This document shows, piece after piece, positions 36,296 through 44,797 of a stretch of DNA of 56,301 nt. Source of the stretch: Paracoccaceae bacterium (GTDB lineage: Bacteria > Pseudomonadota > Alphaproteobacteria > Rhodobacterales > Rhodobacteraceae); contig JACSRN010000073.1 of assembly GCA_014879735.1 (NCBI GenBank), forward strand, positions 1-56,301, given 5' to 3'. Under the pieces are notes generated by a model. That model made no database searches. It worked only from the letters and a program-made list of their open reading frames with translations, and was not told where the DNA came from. Each line of letters opens with the position of its first letter. Position 1 is the stretch's first letter. The translations under genes and the position numbers were made by a program.

Positions 36296-36999
36296 CCGGC
36301 TGGGTCCCGAAACGGTTCTGGACCTCCGCCACGGTCGAACCAGAGGGCGCGGGCTTTGCCGTCCGGCTGGACGGCCGCGCAGTCCGAACGCCGGCGAAGG
36401 CAGCGCTTGTCCTGCCGACCCGCGCCATGGCCGAGGATATCGCGGCGGAATGGGCGGCGCAGGGCGACAGGATCGACCCCGAGACCATGCCGTCCACCCG
36501 TGCGGCCAATTCCGCCATCGACAAGCTGTCGCGGCAACATGCCGAGGTTGCGGCGATGCTGGCCGATTACGGCGGCAATGACCTGTTGTGCTATCGCGCA
36601 GCCGAGCCGCCGGCCCTGGTCGCACGCCAGGCTGCGGCCTGGGATCCGCTGTTGGACTGGGCCGACGTCACGTTCGATGCGCCGCTGGTGGTTACGACCG
36701 GGGTGATGCCGGCCGGCCAGCCGGCGGCCAGCCTTGCCCGGCTTGCCGCCGAGGTTGCCGCCCTCGATCCGTTTCGCCTGGCGGCCTTCCATGACCTCGT
36801 GGTCCTGTCGGGCAGCCTGGTGCTTGCGCTGGCGGTGATCGGGGGCCGCATCGGTCCGCAGGAAGCCTGGGCCGCAAGCCGGATCGACGAGATCTGGCAG
36901 GCCGAACTCTGGGGCGAGGATGCCGAGGCCTCTGCCGCCGCCGCGCGGCGCAGGGCGGCCTTCCTGCAGGCCCATCGGTTTTTTGGATTGTGCGGATGA
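36292..36999 (+). CDS. ATP12-family F1-ATPase assembly chaperone
   Basis: A 235-residue alphaproteobacterial homologue of the mitochondrial chaperone that holds the F1 alpha subunit before assembly. The family pattern is recognisable: KRFWTSATVEP at the N-terminus, VRLDGRAVRTPAKAALVLPT, AEWAAQGDRIDPETMPSTR, and YGGNDLLCYRA. It starts within the stop of the pseudouridine synthase gene (ATGA) and is the last gene of the rpmH cluster. Presence of ATP12 is a strong taxonomic marker for alphaproteobacteria. Confidence 0.93.
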   Translation: MTGWVPKRFWTSATVEPEGAGFAVRLDGRAVRTPAKAALVLPTRAMAEDIAAEWAAQGDRIDPETMPSTRAANSAIDKLSRQHAEVAAMLADYGGNDLLCYRAAEPPALVARQAAAWDPLLDWADVTFDAPLVVTTGVMPAGQPAASLARLAAEVAALDPFRLAAFHDLVVLSGSLVLALAVIGGRIGPQEAWAASRIDEIWQAELWGEDAEASAAAARRRAAFLQAHRFFGLCG

Positions 37000-37139
37000 T
37001 GCCGGCGCCGCCGCGGCCATCGTCCGGGCGCGCGCCATCGGAAAACGGCGCTGTCGGGAAAACAGACAATTTTCGCCCCTCATCCGATGCACTCTTGACC
37101 ATCCAAAACGCTTTAGCCGAAACTGGCCGGCACTGGGGG

Positions 37140-37221
37140 GCCCCTGTGCGGGGCTGATAGCTCCATTCCCTGCACCCGCAGGGCAGAAAACAAACAGCCG
37201 CCCGCACAAAAAAGGGGCGGC
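37140..37221 (+). promoter_or_regulatory. Three successive hairpins in the bztA leader
   Basis: GCCCC-TGTGC-GGGGC (37140-37154), CCCTGC-ACCC-GCAGGG (37168-37183) and GCCGCCC (37197-37203) with GGGCGGC (37215-37221) across an A-rich loop. The last ends 20 bases before the bztA start, next to AGGAAGGG. A TTGACC -35-like hexamer lies at 37095-37100 without a clear -10. Function is unknown; 5' mRNA stabilisation or translational control is possible. Confidence 0.45.
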
Positions 37222-37241
37222 AGATCAGGAAGGGTAACTGA

Positions 37242-38258
37242 ATGAAAAAGTCGGTATTTCTCGGCGCACTGGCCGCAAGCACGGTTCTGGCGGGCGCAGC
37301 GATGGCTGCGACGCTTGATGACGTCAAGGCCAGGGGCGAGATGATCTGCGGCGTGAACACCGGCCTGACCGGGTTCGGCATGGCCGATGCCAGCGGCACC
37401 TGGGTGGGCTTCGACGTCGATCTGTGCCGCGCCGTTGCTGCGGCCGTTCTTGGCGACCCGACCAAGGTGAAATTCGTACCCACCACCGGCGAGACCCGCT
37501 TTACCGCGCTGTCGTCGGGCGAGGTCGACGTGCTCGTCCGCAACTCCACCGCCACCTTCACCCGCGATGTGGACCTGAAGCTCGATTTCGTGGCCATCAA
37601 CTATTATGATGGTCAGGGGTTCATGGTGAAGAAGGACCTCGGCGTCTCCTCGGCCAAGGAACTTGACGGGGCGACGGTCTGCATCCAGACCGGCACCACG
37701 ACGGAACTGAACCTGGCCGACTTCTTCAAGGCCAACAACATGTCCTACACGCCGGTCACGGTGCAGGACGATTCCGAGGCGCAGCGCCAGTATCTGGCCG
37801 GTGCCTGCGACACCTACACGACCGATGCCTCGGGTCTTGCCGCGGCGCGCGCTACCATGGCCGACCCGGCGAACCATAACATTCTGCCCGAGATCATCTC
37901 GAAGGAGCCGCTCGGTCCGGTGGTTCGCCATGGCGACAACCAGTGGGCCGATATCGTCCGCTGGACCTTCTTCGCATTGCTGATTGCCGAGGAGAAGGGC
38001 ATCACCAAGGCCAATATCGAGGAAGTGGCTGCCTCGACGACCGACCCGGAAGTGCGTCGCCTGCTCGGCCTTGAAGGCGACATGGGCAAGATGTTCGGGC
38101 TGGACAATGGCTGGGCCAAGAGCGCCATCGCCGCCGGCGGCAACTATGGCGAGATTTTCGAAGCCAACATCGGATCGGCCACGCCGATCGGCCTGGCGCG
38201 CGGCCTGAACGCGCTGTGGACCCAAGGCGGTCTGCAATACGCTTGGCCGCTGCGCTAA
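37242..38258 (+). CDS. bztA: Glutamate/glutamine/aspartate/asparagine ABC transporter substrate-binding protein
   Basis: A 338-residue periplasmic binding protein of the Bzt/Aap type. A signal peptide ends near residue 22 (AASTVLAGAAMAA). The family opening TLDDVKARGEMICGVNTGL, GFDVDLCRAVAAAVLGD and VRNSTATFTRDV (ligand-binding arginine and threonines) are all present, as is the extended C-terminal region typical of BztA/AapJ. It heads the four-gene bztABCD operon, followed by a strong intercistronic hairpin. Expected ligands are acidic amino acids and their amides, from the family. Confidence 0.94.
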   Translation: MKKSVFLGALAASTVLAGAAMAATLDDVKARGEMICGVNTGLTGFGMADASGTWVGFDVDLCRAVAAAVLGDPTKVKFVPTTGETRFTALSSGEVDVLVRNSTATFTRDVDLKLDFVAINYYDGQGFMVKKDLGVSSAKELDGATVCIQTGTTTELNLADFFKANNMSYTPVTVQDDSEAQRQYLAGACDTYTTDASGLAAARATMADPANHNILPEIISKEPLGPVVRHGDNQWADIVRWTFFALLIAEEKGITKANIEEVAASTTDPEVRRLLGLEGDMGKMFGLDNGWAKSAIAAGGNYGEIFEANIGSATPIGLARGLNALWTQGGLQYAWPLR

Positions 38259-38265
38259 GCGAAAC

Positions 38266-38295
38266 GGGGCGCGCGCCTGAAAGGGCGCGCGCCTT
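38266..38295 (+). promoter_or_regulatory. Intercistronic stem-loop between bztA and bztB
   Basis: GGCGCGCGCC (38268-38277) pairs perfectly with GGCGCGCGCC (38284-38293), extended by two G-U pairs, over TGAAAG. It lies 8 bases after the bztA stop and lacks a U run. Such structures commonly stabilise binding-protein mRNA and lower distal expression. A smaller hairpin, CCGGCG-CGAA-CGCCGG, follows at 38348-38363. Confidence 0.7.
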
Positions 38296-38389
38296 CCAAC
38301 ACATATAGCCCGAATTCCACGGCCCCCATAAGGGCGGCACGGCATAACCGGCGCGAACGCCGGACAGGAACGGGCACAGGGGGTAAGAC

Positions 38390-39724
38390 ATGGCATTTGC
38401 CAACGATGCCGGCGAGGCGCCGAAGGACGGCTTTCGCCTTTCAATGCTCATTTACGATACGCGGTTTCGCGCGATCACCATCCAGATCGTCGTGCTGTTC
38501 CTGTTCCTGCTGTTCGTGGGCTGGCTGGCCGACAACGTCATCCAGAACCTTGCGCAGAAGGGCAAGGACATCAGCTTCAGCTTTCTGAACGTGCGTGCCG
38601 GATATGATATCGAGCAGCACCTGATTCCCTACACCAACGACAGCACCCACGGCCGGGCGGTGATCGTCGGCCTGCTGAACACCCTGCTTGTTGCCGTGCT
38701 GGGGTGCATCCTGGCGACGATCATCGGCGTCTTCGCCGGTGTCTTGCGGCTGTCACGCAACTGGATCGTCAGCGGCCTGATGACCGTCTATGTCGAGGGC
38801 TTTCGCAACGTGCCCTTGCTGCTGTGGATCATCCTCGTCTTCGTGGTGATGTCAGAAACCCAGCCTGAACCGAAGGATTTCAAGGTCACTCAGGCGATGG
38901 TCGACAGCTGGGCCACGCCAGACACTGCCGACGACATCTACCCCGCCAAGCACAAGATCCTGTTCGGTCTCGTTGCCGTCACCAACCGCGGCACCAACGT
39001 TCCCGCGCCGCTGCTCGACCGTCCCCTTGGCACGATCGAGGTGGCGACGGTGCCGGTCAGCCTGTCGGTTCTTGCCACGCTGGCGGTCATTGCCGTCTCG
39101 ATCTATGCCAACCGGCGGCTGCTGCGCCGCGCGCATCAGATCCAGGAGGATACCGGACAGCGCCCGACGACATGGTGGCAGACGCTTTTGATCCTGTTCC
39201 TGCCGGTGATCGTCCTGCTCTGGGCGATGGGCTTCCACCTAGAGGTGCCAGCCTTCCCCGCCGATGAGAATGGTGTGTCGAAAGGGTTCAACTTCCAGGG
39301 CGGCATCCAGGTGATGCATTCCTTCACCGCCCTGCTGATCGCGCTGTCGCTCTATACCGGCGCCTTCATCGCCGAGATCGTCCGGGCCGGAATCCTGGCG
39401 ATTTCCCGCGGCCAGTCCGAGGCGGCTTTCGCGCTGGGCCTGCGCCCGGGCCGCACGATGAAACTGGTGATCCTGCCGCAGGCGTTGCGGGTGATCATTC
39501 CGCCGCTGATCAGTCAGTATCTGAACCTGACGAAGAACACCTCGCTCGGCATCGCCGTCAGCTATCTGGACCTGCGCGGAACGCTGGGCGGCATCACGCT
39601 GAACCAGACCGGGCGTGAGCTGGAATGCATGCTATTGATGATGCTGATCTATCTGACGATCAGCCTGATCATCTCGTCGCTGATGAACGTCTTCAACGCC
39701 GCCGTGAAGCTGAAGGAGCGCTGA
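38390..39724 (+). CDS. bztB: Amino acid ABC transporter permease BztB
   Basis: An inner-membrane permease of 444 residues. After TM1 (ITIQIVVLFLFLLFVGWLAD) comes the family stretch FLNVRAGYDIEQHLIPY and the split HisM-type permease domain. The EAA-like loop contacting the ATPase is GILAISRGQSEAAFALGLRPG, followed by LPQALRVIIPPLISQYLNL. Bzt/Aap permeases carry a long extra segment between the first helices of the transport domain, and that is seen here. It starts after AGGGGGTAAG and ends one base before bztC. Confidence 0.94.
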   Translation: MAFANDAGEAPKDGFRLSMLIYDTRFRAITIQIVVLFLFLLFVGWLADNVIQNLAQKGKDISFSFLNVRAGYDIEQHLIPYTNDSTHGRAVIVGLLNTLLVAVLGCILATIIGVFAGVLRLSRNWIVSGLMTVYVEGFRNVPLLLWIILVFVVMSETQPEPKDFKVTQAMVDSWATPDTADDIYPAKHKILFGLVAVTNRGTNVPAPLLDRPLGTIEVATVPVSLSVLATLAVIAVSIYANRRLLRRAHQIQEDTGQRPTTWWQTLLILFLPVIVLLWAMGFHLEVPAFPADENGVSKGFNFQGGIQVMHSFTALLIALSLYTGAFIAEIVRAGILAISRGQSEAAFALGLRPGRTMKLVILPQALRVIIPPLISQYLNLTKNTSLGIAVSYLDLRGTLGGITLNQTGRELECMLLMMLIYLTISLIISSLMNVFNAAVKLKER

Positions 39725-39725
39725 G

Positions 39726-41543
39726 ATGTCCCTTCCCGAAATTGACGAGGCAATGCGCCCCTATGTCCGCTCGGCCATGCTGGCCGCCGAACCTCCGCCG
39801 CTGTCCGAGCGCGGCATGATGAAATGGATGCGCGAGAACCTGTTTGCCGGCTGGGTGAACACGGCGCTGACCGTGATTTCCCTGGCGGCGATCATCGGGA
39901 TGATCTGGTCCGCCTTTCCCTGGTGGTGGCATTCGGTCTGGAACGCCGGGTCGCTGCGCGAATGCCGCGAGATCGTTGCCGCAGAGGGCGGCACGTCGGG
40001 CGCCTGCTGGGCCGTCATCAGGGCGCGCTGGCATCAATACCTCTTCGGCTTCTATCCGCCGGCGTTCTACTGGCGTCCCATTCTGGCCAGCGGGTTGCTG
40101 ATGGTTGCCTTGTCGCCGGTGCTGTACTGGAACAACCGGAAGTCCGCGATCATGACAGCCGTTGTCGGCGGGCTGACCGTTCTCGTCATGCTGGCGATGT
40201 CCAGCCCGAGCATGGTCACGCTGGTGACGACGGTGCTGATGGCCGCGCTGATCGTGCTGGCCTGGAACCGGCCGAAACTGCTGATCTGGGTCACGCTGGC
40301 CTATCCCTTCGTCGCGCTCTTCCTGCTCTGGGGCGGTCAGATCTGGACCTATCTCTCCGTCATCCTTGCGGTGGCCGTGGGGATCGGCGTCGGCCTCGTC
40401 TATGGCAAGCTGCAAGACCGGGCACTGACCCTGCTCTATTCTGTCGTCGCCGCCGTCGGCGCGGCTTTCGTCGCCGCGGCGCTGATCCACTATCTGAACG
40501 ATATCAGCGCCGACTTCCTGGCCAAGTTCTCGGCCGCCGACTTCTACCCCGGTATCGGCCAGGACGGCGGCCTTGTGGCAAAGACGCTCGGCGCGCTGGT
40601 CTCGGCGGCGATCTGGGTGATCTCGGTGGTGGTCTGGGGCCTCGTCGCGCTGATGCGATGGGTCAGCTGGGTGCTGAACCTGAACGTCTCGATGTTGTGG
40701 AACTTTCCCTTTGCCTCCACCCTGGGCGTCGGCGCATTGCTGGCGGCGATCGGCACCTTCCAGGCCGCCCGCAGCCGCGCCGCCGGCATCGGCGGCTTCG
40801 GCGGGCTGCTGGCGCTTGGCGGCTATCTTCTCTTCGTCCATCCCTGGTTGACGAAGAACCTGGCGGCGATCATGCCGCTCGGCCTGTCGCCGGTCAGTTC
40901 CGACCAGTTCGGCGGCTTCCTTCTGGCCATCGTGATCGGTGTCACCGCCATTGCGGCCTCGTTGCCGCTGGGCATCCTGCTCGCCCTCGGCCGCCGCTCC
41001 GACATGTTCCTGGTGAAAACCCTTTCGGTGGGCTTCATCGAGTTCATCCGGGGCGTGCCGCTGATCACGCTTCTGTTCACGGCCTCGCTGCTGCTGGCCT
41101 ATTTCCTGCCGCCGCAGACCAACTTCGACCTGATCCTGCGTGTGATCATCCTCGCCTCGCTGTTCTCGGCCGCCTATATCGCCGAGGTCGTGCGCGGCGG
41201 TCTCGCGGCCCTGCCGCGCGGCCAGTACGAGGCTGCCGATGCGCTGGCGCTGGACTACTGGCAGGCGCAGCGGCTGATCATCATGCCGCAGGCGTTGAAG
41301 ATCTCGATTCCCGGCATCGTCTCGACCTTCATCGGGCTGTTCAAGGACACCACGCTGGTTTCCTTCGTCGGCCTGCTGGACCCATTGCGCGGCGTCACCA
41401 TGACCGTGCGCGCCGATATCGCCTGGAAAGGCATCTACTGGGAGCCCTACATCTTCGTCGGCGTGATCTTTTTCGTGATCTGCTTCGGGATGTCGCGCTA
41501 TTCTATGTATCTTGAACGCAAACTGAAAACCGACCACCGCTAA
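39726..41543 (+). CDS. bztC: Amino acid ABC transporter permease BztC, enlarged
   Basis: An inner-membrane permease of 605 residues. The N-terminus with WWWHSVWNAGSLRECRE and the C-terminal transport domain are typical of BztC/AapM: the EAA loop GLAALPRGQYEAADALALDYW, followed by LIIMPQALKISIPGIVSTF and FKDTTLVSFVGLLDP. Relatives I know are about 380-440 residues. The excess lies at about residues 110-335 and is almost entirely hydrophobic, with about six or seven extra predicted membrane segments (for example LILVLAWNRPKLLIWVTLAY-like). The frame is unbroken, so this is not a sequencing frameshift. The ATPase gene follows at 9 bases. Confidence 0.92.
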   Translation: MSLPEIDEAMRPYVRSAMLAAEPPPLSERGMMKWMRENLFAGWVNTALTVISLAAIIGMIWSAFPWWWHSVWNAGSLRECREIVAAEGGTSGACWAVIRARWHQYLFGFYPPAFYWRPILASGLLMVALSPVLYWNNRKSAIMTAVVGGLTVLVMLAMSSPSMVTLVTTVLMAALIVLAWNRPKLLIWVTLAYPFVALFLLWGGQIWTYLSVILAVAVGIGVGLVYGKLQDRALTLLYSVVAAVGAAFVAAALIHYLNDISADFLAKFSAADFYPGIGQDGGLVAKTLGALVSAAIWVISVVVWGLVALMRWVSWVLNLNVSMLWNFPFASTLGVGALLAAIGTFQAARSRAAGIGGFGGLLALGGYLLFVHPWLTKNLAAIMPLGLSPVSSDQFGGFLLAIVIGVTAIAASLPLGILLALGRRSDMFLVKTLSVGFIEFIRGVPLITLLFTASLLLAYFLPPQTNFDLILRVIILASLFSAAYIAEVVRGGLAALPRGQYEAADALALDYWQAQRLIIMPQALKISIPGIVSTFIGLFKDTTLVSFVGLLDPLRGVTMTVRADIAWKGIYWEPYIFVGVIFFVICFGMSRYSMYLERKLKTDHR

Positions 41544-41552
41544 GGAGACCCC

Positions 41553-42320
41553 ATGGCCGAAGCACAGAGAATGCAGGTCTCGGACGAGATCGCGGTCGAA
41601 ATCCGCAATATGAACAAGTGGTTCGGCACCTTCCATGTGCTGCGCGACATCAATCTGACGGTGATGCGCGGCGAAAGGATCGTGATCTGCGGCCCTTCGG
41701 GATCGGGCAAGTCGACGCTGATCCGCTGCATCAACCGCCTGGAGGAACACCAGTCCGGCCAGATCGTGGTTGACGGTACCGAATTGACCAGCGATCTGAA
41801 GAACATCGACCGGGTGCGGTCCGAGGTCGGGATGGTGTTCCAGCACTTCAACCTCTTCCCGCATCTGACGATCCTGGAAAATTGCACCCTCGCCCCGATC
41901 TGGGTGCGCAAGATCCCGAAGCGCGAGGCCGACGAGACGGCGATGCACTTCCTGTCCAAGGTGAAGATCCCCGAGCAGGCGCATAAATACCCGGGCCAGC
42001 TTTCGGGCGGTCAGCAGCAGCGCGTCGCCATTGCGCGCTCGCTCTGTATGAAGCCGCGGATCATGCTGTTCGACGAACCGACCTCCGCGCTCGACCCCGA
42101 GATGATCAAGGAGGTGCTCGACACCATGATCGAACTGGCCGAGGAGGGCATGACCATGCTCTGCGTCACCCATGAGATGGGCTTTGCCCAGGCGGTGGCC
42201 AACCGGGTGATCTTCATGGACCAGGGCCAGATCGTCGAGCAGAACGAGCCGAAGGAATTCTTCAACAATCCGCAGAGCGAGCGGACGAAGCTGTTCCTCA
42301 GCCAGATCCTCGGGCACTGA
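41553..42320 (+). CDS. bztD: Amino acid ABC transporter ATP-binding protein
   Basis: A 255-residue ATPase of the polar amino acid class that energises the BztBC permeases. Walker A is [20 protein letters not shown], the signature [15 protein letters not shown], Walker [16 protein letters not shown], and the H-loop [29 protein letters not shown] before the signature is typical of GlnQ/AapP. It is the last gene of bztABCD; its stop is followed by a G+C-rich hairpin. Confidence 0.95.
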   Translation: MAEAQRMQVSDEIAVEIRNMNKWFGTFHVLRDINLTVMRGERIVICGPSGSGKSTLIRCINRLEEHQSGQIVVDGTELTSDLKNIDRVRSEVGMVFQHFNLFPHLTILENCTLAPIWVRKIPKREADETAMHFLSKVKIPEQAHKYPGQLSGGQQQRVAIARSLCMKPRIMLFDEPTSALDPEMIKEVLDTMIELAEEGMTMLCVTHEMGFAQAVANRVIFMDQGQIVEQNEPKEFFNNPQSERTKLFLSQILGH

Positions 42321-42360
42321 GCACGACGGGCACCGAGCGAAGGATGGCGCGCATGCAGGT

Positions 42361-42398
42361 CGGGCCGGGTGCAAGGCCCGGCCCGATCTGCGCAGATC
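42361..42398. terminator. Hairpin and palindrome between convergent bztD and sixA-like genes
   Basis: CGGGCCGGG (42361-42369) pairs with CCCGGCCCG (42377-42385). The perfect palindrome GATCTGCGCAGATC (42385-42398) follows. There is no U tract; it probably marks the 3' end of both transcripts. Confidence 0.5.
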
Positions 42399-42432
42399 GC
42401 GGCCGGTCCGTACCCCGCCCGTTTCAACCGTT

Positions 42433-42936
42433 TCAGCCGGCGATTTCGCTCGGGACGATGAAGTCGACGGTGATGCCCTGGCCGAAGCGCAGATCGGCCC
42501 AGCTCTCGATGTCGAAATCCACGACCAGCGTCGCGCCGGTGGGGTAGCGGGTAAAGTCGCCCGACATCGGCGTCTTGGCGACCAGGCGATGCGCGAATTC
42601 CGCAATGCCGGGATTGTGGCCCAGCATCATCACCGTATCGGCCGTGGCGTGTTTCAGCACGGCCATCATCACGTCCGGCCCGGCATGGTAAAGTGCCGGC
42701 TTCAGCTCCAGCACCGGCGTGGCGGGCAGGGCAGGAGCGATGCCCGAAAAGGTCTTGCGGGTGCGCAGCGCATCCGAGCACAGCACCTCCTGCGGCACAT
42801 AGCCCCGCGAGGCCAGCCATTGCCCCAGATCGGTCGCCGCCGCTTTCCCGCGTTCGTTTAGCGGCCGGTCGTGGTCTGACATCGTGGGATCGTCCCAGCT
42901 GGACTTTGCATGCCGGGTCAGGATCAGGCGCTTCAT
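42433..42936 (-). CDS. SixA-like histidine phosphatase family protein
   Basis: A 167-residue phosphatase of the histidine phosphatase superfamily. The nucleophile motif is LTRHAKSSWDD (SixA-specific RHAKS rather than RHGE), and the second catalytic histidine is in MMLGHNPGIAEFA. Length matches SixA, which removes phosphate from histidine phosphotransfer domains. It starts within the stop of the upstream 4Fe-4S gene (ATGA), so the two are coupled. Its phospho-partner is unknown. Confidence 0.9.
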   Translation of the reverse strand: MKRLILTRHAKSSWDDPTMSDHDRPLNERGKAAATDLGQWLASRGYVPQEVLCSDALRTRKTFSGIAPALPATPVLELKPALYHAGPDVMMAVLKHATADTVMMLGHNPGIAEFAHRLVAKTPMSGDFTRYPTGATLVVDFDIESWADLRFGQGITVDFIVPSEIAG

Positions 42937-43577
42937 CGGTGGAACTGCCTCATGTGATAGGCTGATTGTTCCGGCATCCTTGCATAGGTGGCCGAGACCG
43001 GGCAAGCGCGGCGAACGAGGCAACCCCCTGAAAGGCAAGCCTCTCCGGCTGGTGTGTCCAGCCAGGCGTGGCAGCGCGGCACATCATAGCCCGCGGAGCC
43101 CAGCGCACCGGCCGGGCAGGCCGAAAGGCAGGGCGCGGCGCATCCGGTGCAGGGGCTTGTGCCGGGGGGGATCGCGATTTCCTGCTTCAGGGCCAGCGCG
43201 CCGCGGAAGCTGACCAGCAGGCCCTGCCGGTCATGCACCAAGAGCCGCACCGGGCTTTCGAAGGTGCGCCCGCTGCGCAGCGCCCAGCGATAGAACGGGT
43301 GCCAGGGCGGCCCGCCGAAGGGAAACAGCGCCTTGGCCCCGAGGTCGCAGGCGATCCGCCCGATCACCCGGCGCGACCAGCGGTCCACCGGATCGGCGGC
43401 GCCGTCCCATTCCGGCTGGGCCGTCAGATGCGGCCAGAACCCCGGCTCTCGCGGGCCGAGCAGCAATAATGTGCCGGTCCCCCGGGGCAGGCCGTCGTCG
43501 TCCGGCCCAGGTCGGAAGCCGCCGAGAATCGCAAGGCGATGCGGTGCCAGCAGTGCATCGAGTTCGGCGTGGGTCAT
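42933..43577 (-). CDS. 4Fe-4S cluster protein (ferredoxin/QueG-C-terminal-like)
   Basis: A 214-residue soluble iron-sulphur protein. The C-terminal half has a ferredoxin-type cluster motif, CTGCAAPCLSACPAGAL (C-x2-C-x3-C-x3-C-P), and a second Cys group spread over CHAWLDT, ACLSGGCLV and RRACPVS, an arrangement like the C-terminal domain of epoxyqueuosine reductase. The N-terminal half lacks a recognisable cofactor domain, so it is not QueG itself. The start at 43577 is favoured; an ATG 9 bases upstream is possible. It sits between argB and the SixA-like gene. Confidence 0.8.
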   Translation of the reverse strand: MTHAELDALLAPHRLAILGGFRPGPDDDGLPRGTGTLLLLGPREPGFWPHLTAQPEWDGAADPVDRWSRRVIGRIACDLGAKALFPFGGPPWHPFYRWALRSGRTFESPVRLLVHDRQGLLVSFRGALALKQEIAIPPGTSPCTGCAAPCLSACPAGALGSAGYDVPRCHAWLDTPAGEACLSGGCLVRRACPVSATYARMPEQSAYHMRQFHR

Positions 43578-43594
43578 TTTCCGCATCCGAGTCC

Positions 43595-43639
43595 GCGGGG
43601 CGCTGCCCCGCACCCCGGGGTATTTGGATCAAGAGGAAG
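43595..43639 (-). repeat. Dispersed intergenic repeat, copy 2, with hairpin
   Basis: GCGGGGC-GCT-GCCCCGC hairpin (43595-43611), then CCCCGGGGTATTTGG and ATCAAGAGGAAG (43613-43639). The second part matches the minus strand of 19366-19395. It lies just upstream of the 4Fe-4S protein start and downstream of argB. Confidence 0.5.
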
Positions 43640-43708
43640 GGGCAGCGCCATCTCGCATCCAGAATAGGTTCGCGCGGGATATTGCGCCGGGCCGGATGCG
43701 ACCTTCCG

Positions 43709-44608
43709 TCAGCGTTTCACGCGCGGTTTTACCCGCGGTTCGGTCGAGCGGATCTGGCTGCCGGCCCCGTGGTCGGTGAAGAGCTCCAGCAACGCCGCAT
43801 TCGGGATGCGGCCATCAAGGATGGTGACGGCGCGCGCGCCTTCCTCGATCGCCTTCAATGCGGTTTCGGTCTTGGGGATCATCCCGCCGGCGATGGTGCC
43901 CTCGGCCGTCAGCCGGCGGATTTCCTCGGGCGAAAGCTGGGTCATTACCTGGCCGCTGGCATCCTTGACCCCGGCGACATCGGTCATCAGCAGCAGGCGG
44001 TCGGCCTTCAATGCCCCGGCAATGGCGCCGGCCGCGGTGTCGCCGTTGACGTTGAAGGTTTCGTTGTCCTTCATCCCGGTTGCCACGGGGGCCACGACCG
44101 GGATGATTCCGGCGTTGTAGAGATCGCGCAGCACCTGCACGTTCATTTCGACCGGGCGGCCGACGAAGCCGAGTTCGGGGTCATCGGGTTCGCAGACCAT
44201 CAGGTCGTCGTCCTTGCCCGAAATGCCCACCGCGCGGCCGCCGGCATCCATGATCGCCTGCACGATCCGCTTGTTGACGAGGCCGGAGAGAACCATCTCG
44301 ACCACCTCGACCGTTGCCTTGTCGGTGACGCGCTTGCCCCTCACGAATTCCGACTTGATGCCCAGTTTCGTCAGCATCTCGTTGATCATCGGCCCGCCGC
44401 CATGGACCACGACGGGATGCACGCCCACCTGTTTCATCAGCACGATGTCGCGGGCGAATTCCGCCATGGCGGCATCGTCGCCCATGGCATTGCCGCCGAA
44501 CTTCACCACCACCACCGCATCGGCATAGCGCTGCAGATAGGGCAGGGCTTCGGAGAGCATCTTGGCAGTGGTCTGGGCGTCTTGCATGGTCAGGGTCTGC
44601 TGCTTCAT
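43709..44608 (-). CDS. argB: Acetylglutamate kinase
   Basis: Phosphorylates N-acetylglutamate in the second step of arginine synthesis; 299 residues, normal length. The start at 44608 has a GGAGG site. Family motifs are clear: [11 protein letters not shown] (phosphate-binding lysine), [17 protein letters not shown], and [40 protein letters not shown] and the [11 protein letters not shown] lysine motif also occur. It is transcribed away from phnC; the 4Fe-4S and SixA-like genes follow after 131 bases. Confidence 0.97.
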   Translation of the reverse strand: MKQQTLTMQDAQTTAKMLSEALPYLQRYADAVVVVKFGGNAMGDDAAMAEFARDIVLMKQVGVHPVVVHGGGPMINEMLTKLGIKSEFVRGKRVTDKATVEVVEMVLSGLVNKRIVQAIMDAGGRAVGISGKDDDLMVCEPDDPELGFVGRPVEMNVQVLRDLYNAGIIPVVAPVATGMKDNETFNVNGDTAAGAIAGALKADRLLLMTDVAGVKDASGQVMTQLSPEEIRRLTAEGTIAGGMIPKTETALKAIEEGARAVTILDGRIPNAALLELFTDHGAGSQIRSTEPRVKPRVKR

Positions 44609-44719
44609 GGGGGCCTCCGGCATCCCCTGCCGCATAGGACTTTTGCGCGGCCCTGCCAAGCGCCTTGCCCGCGGCGGTTGCCCGGCGGGCGGCAAAAGGC
44701 CGGATGCGGCGTTGCCGAA

Positions 44720-44748
44720 GCTTCACAAAGCTGCAGCCGAATCGTCAT
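44720..44748 (+). promoter_or_regulatory. Candidate Pho-box-like heptamer array upstream of phnC
   Basis: Three heptamers spaced 11 bases apart: GCTTCAC (44720-44726), CTGCAGC (44731-44737) and TCGTCAT (44742-44748), each separated by 4 bases. The period matches PhoB sites (CTGTCAT-N4-CTGTCAT), but each unit matches only 4-5 of 7 positions. It lies 50 bases before the phnC start. Confidence 0.3.
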
Positions 44749-44797
44749 CCGCCGCCGCTAGGAAGCGACCGTAACCTGCCAGAAAGGGGGCAAGCGG

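Noticed and set aside
39693-42605. Minus-strand frame of 970 codons opposite bztC and bztD
   Set aside because: Rich in His/Arg/Gln/Asp with no family signal; a third-position G+C shadow of strongly supported plus-strand genes.
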